A stretch of 64,000 nt of DNA from assembly GCF_001644605.1 (NCBI RefSeq), contig NZ_CP011388.1:1-64000 (forward strand). The letters are read 5' to 3'. Below are positions 62,007-64,000 of this stretch, one piece after another; position 1 is the stretch's first letter; each line of letters opens with the position of its first letter. The notes below the pieces were generated by a model. The model had not been told where the DNA came from. It saw only the letters and a list, made by a program, of their open reading frames with translations, and did not search any database. The translations under genes were made by a program, and so were the position numbers. The stretch comes from Paenibacillus swuensis. Lineage in GTDB: Bacteria; Bacillota; Bacilli; Paenibacillales; DY6.

Positions 62007-63800
62007 CTAGGACGCTGTCATGTCCAAGAATGCTTCGACATCCTGAACGCACAACCCCACAGCCTCATTCCAGAAATCAGGTTGTGTTAAATCCACGTTC
62101 AGATGCTTATGCGCAAGCTCTTCCACGGTCATTCTGCCGGTATCCTGAAGCAAAGAGATATATTTATCTTCGAAGTCGGTCCCTTCTTTCAGAGCACGCG
62201 CGAAGATGCCGAAACTAAACAGATATCCGAAAGTGTACGGGAAGTTGTAAAAGGGCACTTCAGTGATGTAGAAGTGCATCTTGGAAGCCCAGAAATGCGG
62301 ATGATACTCCCCGAGCACATTGTGATAAGCATCCTTCTGGGCCTGTACCATGAGTTCGCTCAATTCAACCGCGCTAACCAACCCTTCTTTTCGCTTCTCA
62401 TAGAAGCGGGTTTCAAAGAGGAATCGCGCCTGGATATTCAAGAAGAATGCGATAGAACGCTGAATCTTGTCTTCCAGCAAAGTCAGCTTCTCCTCATCAT
62501 TCTCAGCTTGCTTTACCGCAGCGTCGGACACAATCAGCTCCGCAAAGGTGGAGGCCGTCTCCGCTACGTTCATGGCATAATCTTGTGCCAGCGCGGGCAT
62601 ATCCTCCATTATATATTGATGATAGGCATGACCGAGCTCATGGGCAAGCGTGGACACGTTGGATGCTGTCCCCGAGAAAGTCATAAATATACGGGTTTGC
62701 TTGCTGAAAGGGAAGGATGTGCAGAATCCCCCTGGCCCCTTCCCTGGTCGATCCTCAACTTCAATCCATTGCTCCTCGAAGGCTCTGTGCGCAAAATCCG
62801 CCATCTTCGGACTGAACTTCCGAAATTGCTCCACGATAATTTCAGCCGCTTCATCATAGGAATATTCCTTGCTTGCCTTACCCAGGGGCGCATCTACATC
62901 GTGCCAATTCAATCGCTCCAATCCAAGGAGTTGAGCCTTCCGCTGCAAGAAGTCCAGGAACGTTTGACTCTTTCTGTTAATCGCATCCCACATTGCGGAG
63001 AGGGTGTTTTCCGACATACGGTTGATGGCTAAAGGTTCTTTCAGAACGGCATCCCATCTGCGACCTTTGTACAACTGCAGCCGGAACCCGCCGAGGTGAT
63101 TCAGGGCATCTGCGCAAAAATCCTCCTTACGCTCCCACTCTGCTTCCCACTTCGCGGACATCTCTTCACGAACTTGTCGATCGGCGCTGTGTAATTTGTT
63201 AAAAGCCTGCCCAGCCGACAGCATTCTGCTTTCCCCTTGATCTTCATAAGAAATTTGAATTTGACTTACGGTGGTCTCGTACAGTGCTCCCCATCCGTGG
63301 TAACCGTCTACAGCCAAGTCATTGGCCAATGCTTCCAACTCCGGCGCCATCTTCTCGCTGGCCAGGTGTCTTCGCTCATTCAGATTGAACTCGAGATTCC
63401 GATAATCTTCTGACTTCAACAACGCATTCCAGTTGTCATCCGGGATTTGAGTTAACATTAAATCAAAATACGTCAGCGATGATAAAAACCGGGCATGAAT
63501 TCCGCGGAATTTACCTGTCAGTTGAACCGCCTTTTTGTCCTTTTGGTTTTGAGCTGTCAGGCATTCCACAAAGGAACCGGCCTCACGCAAGCGATTCGTT
63601 AGACTTTGCATCAATGTAACGGCTTTGTCAAAATCGTCCGCACGAAAGACGGCTTCCGAAGGCTTATGTACCAGTTCCATAAAACTGACAATATCCTGTT
63701 CAACTTGTTGCAGAAATTCGTTAAATGCGGGTGAGTTGCTTCCTCCGGAAAAGATGGTGTCCAAGTTCCAAACTTGACTTCTGGTTTGATTCATCATCAT
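62007..63800 (-). CDS. pepF: Oligoendopeptidase F (M3 family)
   Basis: A 597-residue cytoplasmic zinc peptidase degrading oligopeptides. Zinc motif HELGH in STLAHELGHAYHQY, with the third ligand Glu in NVAETASTFAELI. Length is normal for PepF (about 600). The start begins MMMNQ, preceded by AGAGGTGCG; the first Met is used. It is divergent from the gene entering at the right edge. Confidence 0.94.
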   Translation of the reverse strand: MMMNQTRSQVWNLDTIFSGGSNSPAFNEFLQQVEQDIVSFMELVHKPSEAVFRADDFDKAVTLMQSLTNRLREAGSFVECLTAQNQKDKKAVQLTGKFRGIHARFLSSLTYFDLMLTQIPDDNWNALLKSEDYRNLEFNLNERRHLASEKMAPELEALANDLAVDGYHGWGALYETTVSQIQISYEDQGESRMLSAGQAFNKLHSADRQVREEMSAKWEAEWERKEDFCADALNHLGGFRLQLYKGRRWDAVLKEPLAINRMSENTLSAMWDAINRKSQTFLDFLQRKAQLLGLERLNWHDVDAPLGKASKEYSYDEAAEIIVEQFRKFSPKMADFAHRAFEEQWIEVEDRPGKGPGGFCTSFPFSKQTRIFMTFSGTASNVSTLAHELGHAYHQYIMEDMPALAQDYAMNVAETASTFAELIVSDAAVKQAENDEEKLTLLEDKIQRSIAFFLNIQARFLFETRFYEKRKEGLVSAVELSELMVQAQKDAYHNVLGEYHPHFWASKMHFYITEVPFYNFPYTFGYLFSFGIFARALKEGTDFEDKYISLLQDTGRMTVEELAHKHLNVDLTQPDFWNEAVGLCVQDVEAFLDMTAS

Positions 63801-63895
63801 CGCACCTCTCTATAATGTACTTCCGATTTGAAACTTGTTCAAAGGAAGTGTATAACTATGAATATAACGAATAGACCTTCTCGGGGGGAACGAAG

Positions 63896-64000
63896 ATGAA
63901 ACCATTAAATATATCAGCCGATACCGCGGTGAAGCTCGCGGAGCATTTAAAAGTACCGATTGAACAGCTTATGCACATGCCTCAGCACATTCTGCTTCAA
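63896..64000 (+). CDS. YycC-like small protein (3' end cut by window)
   Basis: The ATG at 63896 follows GGGGGGAACGAAG, and 35 codons are visible: a helix-rich protein beginning MKPLNISADTAVKLAEHLKVP and including LMHMPQHILLQ. This resembles YycC of Bacillus, a roughly 50-residue protein of unknown function. The end lies outside the window. Confidence 0.75.
   Translation, partial: MKPLNISADTAVKLAEHLKVPIEQLMHMPQHILLQ

Noticed and set aside
62103-63032. Plus-strand 309-residue frame
   Set aside because: It is antisense within pepF, whose zinc motif and full length are clear.

Overview
This window looks like chromosome of a low-to-mid GC, endospore-forming Firmicute of the Paenibacillaceae (Paenibacillus, Cohnella or a relative). 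The grounds are strong GGAGG-type ribosome binding sites, frequent TTG and GTG starts, HemQ of the coproporphyrin haem route, Sda, GerQ, CwlJ, YjcZ and alpha/beta-type SASP sporulation proteins, and Bacillus-style yui/yum/yut neighbourhoods. An aminofutalosine synthase (MqnE) points to the futalosine route to menaquinone, typical of Paenibacillaceae and unlike Bacillus subtilis. No rRNA, tRNA, insertion sequence, prophage or CRISPR array was recognised. The genus call is inference from gene content.

Layout. 0-5 kb: the 3' part of a zinc-ribbon gene, a possible microprotein, mutS2, a holin-like membrane protein, a CuA-type copper lipoprotein, yuiB and hemQ. 5-10 kb: an alpha/beta hydrolase, then the glycerol regulon glpK-glpD-glpP with two leader terminators that fit GlpP antitermination. 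10-13.5 kb: type II NADH dehydrogenase with a Rex-like operator, ferredoxin-NADP reductase yumC, a Cys-rich small protein, and sda with a dense DnaA-box cluster upstream. 13.5-18.5 kb: a complete branched-chain amino acid (Liv) ABC transporter with a strong promoter and CodY-like and cre-like sites. 18.5-21.5 kb: a YheC/D ATP-grasp protein and a secreted GH18 chitinase. 21.5-25 kb: Fe-S and respiration genes (IscA-like, mqnE, yutJ, yuzB, yutI). 25-30.5 kb: SDR, HEPN protein, EamA transporter, UbiD decarboxylase and haem A synthase ctaA, all on the minus strand.

30.5-43 kb: a cell-wall GH18-like protein, thioredoxin-like protein, DUF2515 protein, MurJ/SpoVB-like flippase, ThuA-like protein, an unknown protein, a DUF456 protein, a HAD phosphatase coupled to an asparagine-synthetase-like enzyme whose glutaminase site is destroyed, an MFS exporter and a sugar isomerase. 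43.0-43.4 kb: a 400-bp intergenic block packed with palindromes. 43.4-47 kb: a four-gene Mn/Zn-type ABC transporter. 47-51 kb: class B penicillin-binding protein, CvpA-transglutaminase protein and a membrane protein. 51-57.5 kb: MFS protein, YjcZ, a Toprim protein, Sco1, CtaB, cwlJ-gerQ and a YfhP-like protein. 57.3-64 kb: two near-identical SASP genes in opposite orientation flanking trpS (with a T-box leader), small proteins, a chemoreceptor without an ectodomain, pepF and the start of a YycC-like gene.

How the genes work together: much of the window serves aerobic respiration. Menaquinone synthesis (mqnE, ubiD-like), NADH oxidation (ndh, yutJ), haem (hemQ, ctaB, ctaA), copper delivery (sco) and Fe-S assembly (iscA-like, yutI) are all present. 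A second theme is sporulation and germination (sda, yheC-like, yjcZ, cwlJ, gerQ, two SASPs). The most unusual signals are the palindrome array at 43.1-43.4 kb, the Cys-less asparagine-synthetase-like enzyme, and the DnaA-box cluster overlapping a possible small gene upstream of sda.
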